Source: Clostridium pascui (GTDB taxonomy: Bacteria; Bacillota; Clostridia; Clostridiales; Clostridiaceae). From it: a DNA stretch of 64,000 nt. The position numbers and the translations under genes are program-made. Where the stretch lies: positions 496,001 to 560,000 of the forward strand of contig NZ_JAFBDB010000002.1 in NCBI RefSeq assembly GCF_016908015.1, written 5' to 3'. How positions within the stretch are numbered: position 1 is the first letter of the stretch; each line of letters begins with the position of its first letter. Positions 24,890 to 33,744 of the stretch are shown here, one piece after another. A model generated the notes under the pieces. That model saw nothing but the letters and a program-made list of their open reading frames with translations, was not told where the DNA came from and made no database searches.

Positions 24890-25801
24890 ATGGAGCACTT
24901 TACATTGGTATATGAAAATGAAATAGAAGATATTATAGATAGTGTTAATAGCTTGAAAGAATATTTCAAAAATAAAGAAATAGAAGTTGGAATATGGGAA
25001 AGCATACATGAGAGCACTCACTTTCTTAAAATATATTTTGCTAAGGAAAAGTTTAACGAAAAATACTTTCAAATTTTTAATTTATATATAGCTAATATAT
25101 TATATAGGGAAGTTGTAAAAGAATTTTTTAAAAAAAATCTTGTGGATTTTTTAGCAGATAATTATTTTTTTCTTACTGATGAAGAAATAATAGAAATAAA
25201 AAATAAAAGTGTAGAGATATTTAATAATGAGAATTTTTTAATAGATGATAAGAATATATTTTATTTAAATAGAAAAAATGAAATGATAGATAAGATAATA
25301 GATTGTGTAAAAGAAAATAAGGAAATAAATATAAATGGGTTTGTAATGTTTAGGATGAAAGAATTAGAGATATACTTAGAAGGTATACTTGAAAAAATAG
25401 TAGAAGAACATATGGTTGAAAAGGAATATGATGAATTTATAAAGTTACTTCAGTACTTTGTAAATATACAGGAAAGCAGAATAGATGAATTGAATATAAT
25501 TATAGATATAGAGGGAAGATATATACTTAGAGATAAAGATGGTAAAGATATAACAGAAAGTTTTATGGATGATATACATAAAAGTAAAATAAGTACTGAA
25601 GTTTTAAATGGTGTAAATTTTGAAGATATGCTTATAAGTAATTTAATAACTTATTGTCCAGAAAAAATAGTTATACATTGTTCAGAAAATTCTTTTAATC
25701 AAGAAATAATAAATACCATAAGTAAGGTGTTCCTTCAAAAGGTGGAGTTTTGTAGTGAGTGTAAGATGTGCAATAAAATAAAAAGAAAAAGCCCGTTGTA
25801 A
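24890..25801 (+). CDS. ytxC: Putative sporulation protein YtxC
   Basis: A 303-residue YtxC-family protein. The N-terminal half has mixed helices (MEHFTLVYENEIEDIIDSVN). The conserved middle is NINGFVMFRMKELEIYLEGI. The C-terminus ends with a Cys cluster (FCSECKMCNKIKRK), and IVIHCSENSFNQEII lies before it. The family is found in spore formers, but its function is not established. The frame opens at 24746, but AAAGGAG (24873-24879) places the start at ATG 24890. CATATACTATC at 24858-24868 resembles a sporulation -10. The thrS T-box promoter follows directly, as in other clostridia. Confidence 0.85.
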   Translation: MEHFTLVYENEIEDIIDSVNSLKEYFKNKEIEVGIWESIHESTHFLKIYFAKEKFNEKYFQIFNLYIANILYREVVKEFFKKNLVDFLADNYFFLTDEEIIEIKNKSVEIFNNENFLIDDKNIFYLNRKNEMIDKIIDCVKENKEININGFVMFRMKELEIYLEGILEKIVEEHMVEKEYDEFIKLLQYFVNIQESRIDELNIIIDIEGRYILRDKDGKDITESFMDDIHKSKISTEVLNGVNFEDMLISNLITYCPEKIVIHCSENSFNQEIINTISKVFLQKVEFCSECKMCNKIKRKSPL

Positions 25802-25816
25802 AAGTCATAGTTTTTA

Positions 25817-25845
25817 TTGACAGAATTTAATGTTAATAATATAAT
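25817..25845 (+). promoter_or_regulatory. Sigma-A promoter of the thrS leader
   Basis: TTGACA (25817-25822), 17 bp, TATAAT (25840-25845), 15 bp after ytxC. Both hexamers are perfect. Confidence 0.9.
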
Positions 25846-25851
25846 TAAAAA

Positions 25852-26090
25852 AAGCAATGAAAAGGAAGAGTAAGCAATTAAATTATTACTAGAGAGGAAA
25901 ATCCACGGGCTGAAAGATTTTCTTAATGATGTTGTTGAAAACCACCTTAGAGCTGTATACTGAAATTTAGTAAGTATTACCGTTGCCTGCGTTAAGGGTT
26001 CAAAGAAGATAATGTATTATATATATTATTAATTTGGGTGGAACCACGGTTATAAATCGTCCCAGTGTATGGGAGGATTTTTTATTTTTT
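25852..26090 (+). promoter_or_regulatory. T-box leader (Thr-specific) of thrS
   Basis: The T-box sequence TTGGGTGGAACCACGG lies at 26034-26049. The terminator AATCGTCCCA / TGGGAGGATTTTTTATTTTT is at 26056-26090. Stem I lies around 25880-25965, with ACC (25941-25943 or 25944-25946) as the likely threonine specifier. Uncharged tRNA-Thr should favour the antiterminator and thrS expression. Confidence 0.93.
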
Positions 26091-26122
26091 GAAATATATT
26101 TAAATTAAATAAGGAGGATATT

Positions 26123-28045
26123 ATGATTAAGGTAACTTTAAAAGATGGAAAAGTTTTAGAGGTTGAAAAGGGAACTAAAGTAGCAGATGTAGCTATGAAG
26201 ATAAGTCCTGCCCTTTACAAAAAAGCATTAGGAGCAAAAATAAATGGTGAGGCTAGTGAGTTAATGACAGAAATACATAATGACTGCTCTCTTGAAATAC
26301 TAACATTTGAAGATGAAGGTGGTAAATTAACATTAAGACACACTGCTTCACATATACTTGCTCAAGCAGTGAAGAGACTTTACCCAGAAGTAAAATTAGC
26401 AATAGGACCTGCTATAGATACAGGCTTTTACTATGATTTTGATGCTGATTTTACCTTTACTCCAGAAATGTTCGATAAGATAGAAAAGGAAATCCAAAAT
26501 ATAATAAAAGAAGATTATGCATTAGAAAAATTCGAACTTTCAAGAGAAGACGCTATAAAATTAATGAAAGAAAATAATGAATTATATAAGGTTGAATTAA
26601 TTCAAGATCTTCCAGAGAATGCGGTTATATCTTTCTATAAGCAGGGAGATTTTACAGACCTATGTGCAGGTCCTCATGTGCCATCCACAGGAAAGGTTAA
26701 GGCTATGAAACTTCTTTCAGTAGCAGGAGCTTACTGGAGAGGTGACGAAAAAAATAAAATGCTTCAAAGAATATACGGAACAGCATTCACTAAAAAGAGT
26801 GAGTTAGAAGAATACCTACATATGTTAGAAGAAGCTAAAAAGAGAGATCATAGAAAACTAGGTAAGGAATTAGACTTATTTAGCCTACATGAAGAAGGCC
26901 CAGGATTCCCATTCTTCCATCCTAAGGGAATGGTAGTTAGAAATCTTCTTGAAAATTACTGGAGAGAAACACACACTAAAGCAGGATATCAAGAAATAAG
27001 AACTCCTATTATATTAAATGAAAAATTATGGCATCAGTCAGGTCACTGGGATCATTATAAGGATAATATGTACTTTACACAAATAGATGGAGAAGATTTT
27101 GCTGTAAAGCCAATGAATTGTCCAGGATCAATACTTGTTTATAAGAGCGCAATGCATTCTTATAAGGAATTTCCACTTAGACTTGGTGAACTAGGAATGG
27201 TTCACAGACATGAACTATCTGGAGCTTTACATGGTCTTATGAGAGTAAGATACTTTACTCAAGATGATGCTCATATATTTTTAACTAGAGAGCAAATAAA
27301 GGACGAAATATTAAATGTAATTAAATTAATAGATGGATTTTATAAGAGCTTTGGTTTTGAGTACTTTGTTGAATTATCTACAAGACCAGAGGATTCAATG
27401 GGTAGTGAAGAAGATTGGGAAGCAGCTACAAATGGACTTGTAGAAGCTTTAAATGCTGCAGGATTAAGTTATAAGGTAAATGAAGGGGATGGAGCATTCT
27501 ATGGCCCTAAAATAGATTTTCACTTAAAGGATTGTTTAGGAAGAACATGGCAGTGTGGTACTATACAACTTGATTTCCAAATGCCAGAAAGATTTGATTT
27601 AACTTATGTAGGAGCAGATGGAGAAAAACATAGACCAGTTATGGTTCATAGAGTTGTATTTGGAAGTATAGAAAGATTTATAGGAATACTTATAGAAAAC
27701 TATGCTGGAGCATTCCCAACTTGGCTTGCGCCAGTACAGGTTAGAGTATTAAATATAACAGATTCACAAAAGGACTATGCTAAAAACATAGTTGAAACTC
27801 TTAAAGAAAAAGGATTAAGAGTAGAATTAGATGACAGAAATGAAAAAATAGGATACAAAATAAGAGAAGCACAGCTTCAAAAAATTCCTTATATGATTGT
27901 AATAGGAGATAAGGAAATGCAAGCAGGAAAAATAGCCCTAAGAACAAGAAGAGGCGGAGATTTAGGATCAATGGAATTGAATGATTTCATGTCTAAGATA
28001 GAAGAAGAAATCAAAACTAAATCAACTGAAGGATGCACTTTATAA
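26123..28045 (+). CDS. thrS: Threonine--tRNA ligase
   Basis: ThrS charges tRNA-Thr. The 640-residue protein has the N-terminal TGS domain (1-62), then the editing domain with HTASH (73-77), the class II core with FFHPKGMVVRN, and MNCPGSILVYKSAMHSYKEF with the zinc-binding Cys. GLMRVRYFTQDDAHIF and the C-terminal anticodon-binding domain LAPVQVRVLNITDSQKDYA follow. The length is normal and all motifs are intact. AAGGAGGATATT precedes ATG 26123. It is controlled by the T-box leader. Confidence 0.98.
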   Translation: MIKVTLKDGKVLEVEKGTKVADVAMKISPALYKKALGAKINGEASELMTEIHNDCSLEILTFEDEGGKLTLRHTASHILAQAVKRLYPEVKLAIGPAIDTGFYYDFDADFTFTPEMFDKIEKEIQNIIKEDYALEKFELSREDAIKLMKENNELYKVELIQDLPENAVISFYKQGDFTDLCAGPHVPSTGKVKAMKLLSVAGAYWRGDEKNKMLQRIYGTAFTKKSELEEYLHMLEEAKKRDHRKLGKELDLFSLHEEGPGFPFFHPKGMVVRNLLENYWRETHTKAGYQEIRTPIILNEKLWHQSGHWDHYKDNMYFTQIDGEDFAVKPMNCPGSILVYKSAMHSYKEFPLRLGELGMVHRHELSGALHGLMRVRYFTQDDAHIFLTREQIKDEILNVIKLIDGFYKSFGFEYFVELSTRPEDSMGSEEDWEAATNGLVEALNAAGLSYKVNEGDGAFYGPKIDFHLKDCLGRTWQCGTIQLDFQMPERFDLTYVGADGEKHRPVMVHRVVFGSIERFIGILIENYAGAFPTWLAPVQVRVLNITDSQKDYAKNIVETLKEKGLRVELDDRNEKIGYKIREAQLQKIPYMIVIGDKEMQAGKIALRTRRGGDLGSMELNDFMSKIEEEIKTKSTEGCTL

Positions 28046-28053
28046 AAAACTTG

Positions 28054-28082
28054 TTGACAAGTAGATAATATTATAGTAAAAT
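28054..28082 (+). promoter_or_regulatory. Sigma-A promoter of infC-rpmI-rplT
   Basis: TTGACA (28054-28059), 17 bp, TAAAAT (28077-28082), just after the thrS stop. Confidence 0.85.
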
Positions 28083-28089
28083 TTGTTGT

Positions 28090-28200
28090 GTTAAGAAGAA
28101 ACCAGCCGTTTCTCACCTTACAGCATCGCTAGTAGGGTTATATGGATAGCAATTTTTATTTTGTTGCATATAAAAGGACGGCATTTGCCGTCCTTTTTTT
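28090..28200 (+). promoter_or_regulatory. L20 leader-like regulatory RNA and terminator
   Basis: The leader carries a structured segment GAAACCAGCCGTTTCTCACC followed by CTTACAGC and GTAGGGTTATATGG. It ends in a terminator, GGACGGCA / TGCCGTCC with T7, at 28173-28200. In Firmicutes this operon is autoregulated by L20 binding its leader, which mimics 23S rRNA. Position and layout fit that. I have not folded it. Confidence 0.75.
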
Positions 28201-28254
28201 AATACATACAATAATCATTTATTTGATGTTTATTTCTCTTGGGAGGTGAATGTT

Positions 28255-28767
28255 ATTAGTAAAGATTACCTTATGAATGAAGATATAAGGGAAAAAGAAC
28301 TAAGAGTAATTGGCGATAATGGCGACCAATTGGGAATATTGAGTTCCTCTGAGGCTATAAAAATTGCAGAAGAGAAGGAACTAGATTTAGTAATGATATC
28401 TCCTACTGCTAAACCTCCTGTTTGTAGGATAATGAATTATGGAAAATTCATTTATGAGCAGGCTAAAAAGGACAAAGAGGCTAAGAAAAAGCAAAAAGTT
28501 GTTAACATTAAAGAAGTTAGATTAAGCCCAAGTATAGAGGAACATGATATTGAAATTAAGGCTAACAATGCAAGGAAATTTTTACTTGCAGAAGATAAAG
28601 TTAAAGTAACTGTTAGATTTAGAGGCAGAGAAGCTGATTACTCACATCTAGGTAAAAAAATATTAGATTTATTTTTGACAAAACTTGAAGATGTGTGTAT
28701 AGTTGAAAAGCCAGCTAAATTAGAAGGAAAAAATATGACAATGATTTTAGCTCCTAAAAGGGCTTGA
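28255..28767 (+). CDS. infC: Translation initiation factor IF-3 (ATT start)
   Basis: IF-3 binds the 30S subunit and checks the start codon. From ATT 28255 the product is 170 residues, starting [20 protein letters not shown], which aligns with B. subtilis IF-3 (MISKD..VNE), itself started at AUU. GGGAGGTG at 28241-28248 is well spaced for ATT 28255. The in-frame GTG at 28246 lies inside that ribosome site and is a poor choice. Domain order is normal: the N-domain with [20 protein letters not shown], a linker, and the C-domain with [14 protein letters not shown]. An unusual start allows autoregulation by IF-3. Confidence 0.93.
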   Translation: MSKDYLMNEDIREKELRVIGDNGDQLGILSSSEAIKIAEEKELDLVMISPTAKPPVCRIMNYGKFIYEQAKKDKEAKKKQKVVNIKEVRLSPSIEEHDIEIKANNARKFLLAEDKVKVTVRFRGREADYSHLGKKILDLFLTKLEDVCIVEKPAKLEGKNMTMILAPKRA

Positions 28768-28788
28768 TATTGAGAGGAGGAAAAGATT

Positions 28789-28986
28789 ATGCCAAAAATG
28801 AAATCAAAAAAAGCTGCTGCAAAGAGATTTAAGCTTACAGGAACAGGAAAACTAAAGAGAGCTAAAGCTTTCAAGAGCCATATCCTAACTAAAAAGAGCG
28901 CAAAAACAAAAAGAAACTTAAGACAGACAGGATATGTATCTGAAACACAGGAAAAAGTAATGAAGAAATTATTACCATACCTATAA
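28789..28986 (+). CDS. rpmI: Ribosomal protein L35 (bL35)
   Basis: A 65-residue very basic protein, [20 protein letters not shown] and so on, with the family tail KKLLPYL. AGAGGAGG precedes ATG 28789. It is the middle gene of infC-rpmI-rplT. Confidence 0.97.
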   Translation: MPKMKSKKAAAKRFKLTGTGKLKRAKAFKSHILTKKSAKTKRNLRQTGYVSETQEKVMKKLLPYL

Positions 28987-29013
28987 TAGGTACGTTAAAA
29001 GGAGGTTTATTAA

Positions 29014-29373
29014 ATGGCAAGAGTTAAAAGAGCTATGAACGCTCGTAAATATCATAAAAAAGTATTAAAACTTGCAAAAGGTTACTATGGAGCAAAAAGC
29101 AAGTTATTCAAAACTGCTAATGAATCAGTTATAAGAGCATTAAGAAATGCTTACGTAGGAAGAAAGTTAAGAAAAAGAGACTTTAGAAAACTATGGATAG
29201 CTAGAATTAATGCAGCAACAAGAATGAATGGTCTTTCATATTCAAGATTCATGAATGGAATGAAGCTTTCAGGAATAGATATAAACAGAAAGATGCTTTC
29301 TGAAATAGCTATAAATGATCCAAAGGCTTTTGCAGAATTAGTAGAAGTAGTAAAAAAACAGCTTAATGCTTAA
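29014..29373 (+). CDS. rplT: Ribosomal protein L20 (bL20)
   Basis: 119 residues, starting [20 protein letters not shown], with [12 protein letters not shown] and [16 protein letters not shown]: a complete L20, needed for 50S assembly and repressor of this operon in Firmicutes. AGGAGG precedes ATG 29014. A strong terminator follows at 29375-29406. Confidence 0.97.
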   Translation: MARVKRAMNARKYHKKVLKLAKGYYGAKSKLFKTANESVIRALRNAYVGRKLRKRDFRKLWIARINAATRMNGLSYSRFMNGMKLSGIDINRKMLSEIAINDPKAFAELVEVVKKQLNA

Positions 29374-29374
29374 T

Positions 29375-29406
29375 AAAAAAATGCAGCTTTAAAAGCTGCA
29401 TTTTTT
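29375..29406 (+). terminator. Terminator of infC-rpmI-rplT
   Basis: AAAAATGCAGCTTT and AAAGCTGCATTTTTT form a perfect stem with a T-run, directly after rplT. Confidence 0.92.
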
Positions 29407-29524
29407 AAATTTTATGGAATTATTTATTTAAAATTATTATTTTACATAAGTTTGACAATTTGTATTCAAATGCTATAATAGTTGTTAATGCTATAAGATT
29501 ATAGTAATTATGAGGTGCTTAAAA

Positions 29525-30871
29525 ATGAAAGTTAGTGTAGGTAAGTACTTTAAGCTTACTCCAGTACAAATTTTAGCAATAGGTTTTGCAACAGTTATAT
29601 TAATAGGAGCAATTTTATTAAATTTGCCTATAGCTACGCAGGATAGGAGCAGGACTCCATTTATAGATTGTATTTTTATTTCAACATCAGCTACTTGCGT
29701 AACAGGTCTTGTAACGGTAGATACAGGGACTCATTGGAGTTATTTTGGTAAAACTGTAATAATGTTTTTGATCGAAATAGGTGGATTAGGATTTATGTCC
29801 TTTGCAACATTAATAGCGCTTTTACTAGGTAAACGGATTACTTTAAAAGAAAGACTAGTTATGCAAGAGGCACTTAATTCATTTTCTCTCCAGGGATTAG
29901 TAAAAATGGCTAGGTATGTGCTGATGTTTACATTTTCAATACAGCTAGCAGGAGCATTATTATTATCAACTCAATTTATACCTGAGTTTGGGTTTGGAAA
30001 AGGAATATATTATAGTGTTTTTCATTCCATTTCTGCATTTTGTAATGCGGGATTTGATATTTTAGGTGAATATAGAAGTTTAACTATATATGGAGAAAAT
30101 TCTGTTATAATTCTAACAATAGGTATTCTTGTAATAATAGGTGGTCTTGGGTTTTATGTATGGCAAGAAATTTATAATTATAAAGGATTAAGAAAACTAT
30201 CACTTCATTCAAAAGTAGCTCTTTCAGGTACTGCTTTTTTAATCATTATTGGAACTATACTTATGTTTATATTTGAAAGTAATAATCCTGGAACTATGAA
30301 GAACATGTCCTTTAAGGGGAAAATCCTATCTTCATTTTTTGCAGCTGTAACTCCAAGAACGGCTGGATTTAACTCGATTTCTACTAGCGACATGACTAAT
30401 GCTGGTATATTTTTAACTATAATTTTAATGTTTATAGGTGGAGCACCAGGCTCTACTGCAGGAGGAATTAAAGTAACTACTGCAGGGGTTTTAGCTATGA
30501 CGGTGTTTAGTATTGTAAAAGGAAGAGAAGATACTGAAATATATAAGAAGAGAATAGTAAAAGATACTGTTTATAAGTCTTTGTCCATCACTATAATCGG
30601 ATTAGCGTTAATAATAACAGTTATTATGTTACTTTCTTTAACTGAGCCAAGTGCATCGCTTGAGTATATAATATATGAAGCAACATCAGCCTTTGGTACA
30701 GTAGGTATGTCATTAGGACTTACAACTCAATTATCCTTTGCAGGAAAAGTAATTGTTTCATTTACAATGTATTGTGGAAGATTAGGTACACTTACTGTGT
30801 TTCTAGCTTTAACAAAGAGAGCAAATTCAAATAAAATAAAATATCCTGAAGAGAAGATATTAGTTGGATAA
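29525..30871 (+). CDS. ktrB: Ktr/Trk-type potassium uptake membrane subunit
   Basis: A 448-residue channel protein with four M1-P-M2 units. The pore loops carry the selectivity glycines: SATCVTGLVT, SISAFCNAGFD, VTPRTAGFNS and SAFGTVGMSLG. Length and the immediate ktrA partner favour KtrB over the longer TrkH, and Na+-linked K+ uptake is known for Ktr systems. An ATG at 29510 is in frame, but GAGGTGC (29511-29517) sits before ATG 29525, so I use the latter. Confidence 0.92.
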   Translation: MKVSVGKYFKLTPVQILAIGFATVILIGAILLNLPIATQDRSRTPFIDCIFISTSATCVTGLVTVDTGTHWSYFGKTVIMFLIEIGGLGFMSFATLIALLLGKRITLKERLVMQEALNSFSLQGLVKMARYVLMFTFSIQLAGALLLSTQFIPEFGFGKGIYYSVFHSISAFCNAGFDILGEYRSLTIYGENSVIILTIGILVIIGGLGFYVWQEIYNYKGLRKLSLHSKVALSGTAFLIIIGTILMFIFESNNPGTMKNMSFKGKILSSFFAAVTPRTAGFNSISTSDMTNAGIFLTIILMFIGGAPGSTAGGIKVTTAGVLAMTVFSIVKGREDTEIYKKRIVKDTVYKSLSITIIGLALIITVIMLLSLTEPSASLEYIIYEATSAFGTVGMSLGLTTQLSFAGKVIVSFTMYCGRLGTLTVFLALTKRANSNKIKYPEEKILVG

Positions 30872-30882
30872 GGAGTGTTATC

Positions 30883-31551
30883 ATGACAAAGAAACAATTT
30901 GTTGTTATAGGATTGGGTAGATTTGGAACTTCAGTAGCTAAAACATTATATTCACTGGGGAATGATGTTTTAGCAATAGACGTAGATGAAGAAACAGTAC
31001 AAAATATATCTGACAGTGTGACTCATTCGGTTCAAGCAGATGCTACAGATGAAAATACTTTAAGATCTCTTGGAATAAGAAATTTTGATGTAGCTGTAGT
31101 AACCATAGGTTCAGATTTACAATCTAGTGTTATGGTTACCTTATTGCTTAAAGAATTAGGCGTAGATCACATAATAGCAAAGGCAAATAGTGAGATTCAT
31201 GCAAAGGTACTTTACAAAATAGGTGCAGATAGAGTTGTTCTTCCTGAAAGGGATATGGGAGTCAGAGTAGCTCATAACCTAGTATCTTCAAATATATTAG
31301 ATTATATAGAATTATCACCAGATTATAGTATAGCTGAGATAGCAAATCCAAAAGCATGGCAAGGAAAAACTCTTCAAGAGTTAAATTTAAGAGCTAATTT
31401 CGGAATAAATATAGTTGCTGTAAAAAAGGATAATGATATTAACGTATCTCCTATGGCAGATGATAAGTTAGAAGCTGGGGATGTAATAGTTGCAATTGGA
31501 TGTTCAGATGAGCTGAATAAATTAGAAAACCAAATTGGAAATAACAAATAA
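30883..31551 (+). CDS. ktrA: Ktr/Trk potassium uptake regulatory subunit
   Basis: A 222-residue cytoplasmic RCK protein. The TrkA_N nucleotide-binding domain starts VVIGLGRFGTSVAKTL (6-21), with the acidic ADATDENTLRSLG stretch. The TrkA_C ligand domain is in the last 80 residues (AWQGKTLQELNLRANFGINI). It gates KtrB in response to ATP/ADP or c-di-AMP, as known for the family. AAGGAGTG precedes ATG 30883, 11 bp after ktrB. Confidence 0.94.
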   Translation: MTKKQFVVIGLGRFGTSVAKTLYSLGNDVLAIDVDEETVQNISDSVTHSVQADATDENTLRSLGIRNFDVAVVTIGSDLQSSVMVTLLLKELGVDHIIAKANSEIHAKVLYKIGADRVVLPERDMGVRVAHNLVSSNILDYIELSPDYSIAEIANPKAWQGKTLQELNLRANFGINIVAVKKDNDINVSPMADDKLEAGDVIVAIGCSDELNKLENQIGNNK

Positions 31552-31569
31552 GAAAAAGGTGGAGTATTT

Positions 31570-32370
31570 TTGGAAAGGATAACTAGTAAAGATAATTCAT
31601 CTATTAAAGAAGTAAGGAAGCTTAAAGAAAAGAAGCATAGAAGTTTCAATAAAAAGTTTTTGGTAGAAGGTTTTAGATTTGTAGAAGAAGCAATAAAATC
31701 AAATTTTTATATTGAGGAATTATTTATAGCAGAAGAAGCTTTAGAAAAGTTTTATAAATATAATTTTAAGTACAATATAATGGAGTATACAAAGATATAT
31801 TCCGTGGAAGATAAACTTTTTAAAACTATAGGTAATACTGAAAATCCTCAAGGTATACTGGCTATAGCAAGATATAAGGATACTAAAATAAAAGATACAG
31901 ATGGATTTTATATATTAGCAGACAGGATTCAGGATCCAGGTAATATGGGGACTATAATAAGAAGTGCTCATGCAGCTGGAGCACTAGGGGTAATTTTAAC
32001 CAAAGGAACTGTTGATGTATATAACGATAAAACCTTAAGATCTACTATGGGTTCAATATTTCACATTCCAATAATAGAGGATACTGATCTTTCTATAACT
32101 AAAACTTTGCAGAATAATCAATTCAAGATTTTGGTAAGTTCCTTAGAAGAAAGTCAAGATTTTTATGATATAAATTTAAATAAAAACATTATAATATGTG
32201 TTGGTAATGAAGGTAGCGGTATAAGTGATGAAATACTAAAGTTAAGTGATGAAAAGTTTAAAATACCTATGCCAGGTAAAGCTGAATCATTAAATGTAGC
32301 AGTAGCAGCATCAGTTATGATGTTTGAAAGAGTAAGACAAAACTTAAAAAAGGTTGACAATTCAATTTAA
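31570..32370 (+). CDS. TrmH/SpoU-family RNA 2'-O-methyltransferase
   Basis: A 266-residue SPOUT methyltransferase. The N-terminal substrate-binding domain (EVRKLKEKKHRSFNKKFLVEG) precedes the trefoil-knot catalytic domain: motif 1 RIQDPGNMGTIIRSAHAAGA, motif 2 ICVGNEGSGISDE, motif 3 IPMPGKAESLNVAVAASVMM. This is the usual clostridial gene between ktrA and pheS and probably modifies 23S rRNA. The exact nucleotide is unknown. The start is TTG 31570 after AAAAAGGTGGAG. The pheS T-box promoter overlaps its 3' end. Confidence 0.92.
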   Translation: MERITSKDNSSIKEVRKLKEKKHRSFNKKFLVEGFRFVEEAIKSNFYIEELFIAEEALEKFYKYNFKYNIMEYTKIYSVEDKLFKTIGNTENPQGILAIARYKDTKIKDTDGFYILADRIQDPGNMGTIIRSAHAAGALGVILTKGTVDVYNDKTLRSTMGSIFHIPIIEDTDLSITKTLQNNQFKILVSSLEESQDFYDINLNKNIIICVGNEGSGISDEILKLSDEKFKIPMPGKAESLNVAVAASVMMFERVRQNLKKVDNSI

Positions 32371-32382
32371 AATAAGTAAAAT
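32354..32382 (+). promoter_or_regulatory. Sigma-A promoter of the pheST leader
   Basis: TTGACA (32354-32359), 17 bp, TAAAAT (32377-32382). The -35 lies inside the end of the methyltransferase gene. Confidence 0.85.
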
Positions 32383-32394
32383 TTAGAATTAAGA

Positions 32395-32637
32395 TGTTAT
32401 AATAAAATACTGAAACTATGAAGAAGAGAGTAAATATAAGTCCACTTCAGGGAGAAGGGGTCATAGACTGAAAGCCCTTTTATTGATATTTATATTGAAG
32501 TTCACTTCTGAGTTCTAACTGTGAATTTATAGTAGCAGTTAGCGGCAAAGCCGTTATAATTTTAAGCTGGACATTAAGTCAATTAGGGTGGTACCGCGGA
32601 TATAAAGTTCGTCCCTTTATGGGAGGGGCTTTTTTTA
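32395..32637 (+). promoter_or_regulatory. T-box leader (Phe-specific) of pheST
   Basis: The T-box AGGGTGGTACCGCGG lies at 32585-32599, and the terminator GTCCCTTTATGGGAGGGGC with a T-run at 32609-32636. The specifier is TTC at 32501-32503 in GAAGTTCACTTCTGAG, a phenylalanine codon. The leader fills the 308-bp gap before pheS. Confidence 0.95.
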
Positions 32638-32678
32638 TATGTCTTAAAACTTATATAGAGAAAGGAGTATTAATAAAA

Positions 32679-33698
32679 ATGCAAGAAAAACTAAATTTAA
32701 TAAAAGACAACGCTATAGAAGAGCTAAAAAAAGTTAATGATGCTCAAGAGCTAGAAAGTATAAGAGTAAAATACCTTGGGAAAAAAGGGGAGCTTACTCA
32801 AATACTTAGAGGAATGGGTGCCTTAAGTGCTGAGGAAAGACCTATTGTAGGTAAAGTTGTAAATGAAGTGAGAAGTAATATTGAAGAACTTATAGAAAGT
32901 ACATATAGAGTTATAAAAGAAAAGGAAAAGACAAATCGTCTGCAAAATGAAACTATTGATATATCAATGCCAGGAAAGAAGCAGTTTTTAGGTAAGAGAC
33001 ATCCCCTTGATTTAACGCTTGAAAGCATGAAAGAAATATTTATTTCTATGGGATTTACTATAGAAGAGGGGCCAGAAGTAGAACTTGACTATTATAACTT
33101 TGAAGCTTTAAACATCCCTAAAAATCACCCAGCAAGAGGGGAACAAGACACATTTTATATAAATGACAGCTTGGTTTTAAGAACTCAAACATCACCTATA
33201 CAAATAAGAACTATGGAAAAACAAGAACCTCCTATAAAGATGATTGCACCGGGAAAGGTTTATCGTTCTGATGCTGTAGACGCTACTCATTCACCTATAT
33301 TTTATCAAATGGAAGGTCTTGTAATAGATAAAGGAATAACTTTTGCAGATTTAAAAGGAACACTAGATCTTTTTGCAAAAAAAATGTTTGGAGATAAGGT
33401 TGTAACTAAGTTTAGACCTCACCATTTTCCATTTACTGAACCTTCTGCTGAAATGGATGCTACTTGCTTTGTATGTAATGGAGATGGTTGTAAGGTTTGC
33501 AAGGGAAGCGGATGGATAGAAATATTAGGTTGTGGAATGGTTCATCCACAAGTTTTAAGAAACTGTGGAATTGATCCTGAAGTATATTCAGGATTTGCAT
33601 TTGGATTTGGTGTAGATAGAATGGTAATGATGAAGTATGCAATAGATGATATAAGACTTTTATATGAAAGTGATATGAGATTTTTAAATCAATTTTAA
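32679..33698 (+). CDS. pheS: Phenylalanine--tRNA ligase, alpha subunit
   Basis: A 339-residue catalytic subunit. The N-terminal coiled coil (1-85, [20 protein letters not shown]) contacts tRNA. The class II core shows [45 protein letters not shown] and [15 protein letters not shown]. The frame opens at 32619 in the leader terminator, but AAAGGAG (32661-32667) supports ATG 32679. pheT follows 46 bp later. Confidence 0.97.
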   Translation: MQEKLNLIKDNAIEELKKVNDAQELESIRVKYLGKKGELTQILRGMGALSAEERPIVGKVVNEVRSNIEELIESTYRVIKEKEKTNRLQNETIDISMPGKKQFLGKRHPLDLTLESMKEIFISMGFTIEEGPEVELDYYNFEALNIPKNHPARGEQDTFYINDSLVLRTQTSPIQIRTMEKQEPPIKMIAPGKVYRSDAVDATHSPIFYQMEGLVIDKGITFADLKGTLDLFAKKMFGDKVVTKFRPHHFPFTEPSAEMDATCFVCNGDGCKVCKGSGWIEILGCGMVHPQVLRNCGIDPEVYSGFAFGFGVDRMVMMKYAIDDIRLLYESDMRFLNQF

Positions 33699-33744
33699 GA
33701 TTAATATTTTAGTAAACTTTAAAATTACTTAAGGAGGAATAAGA

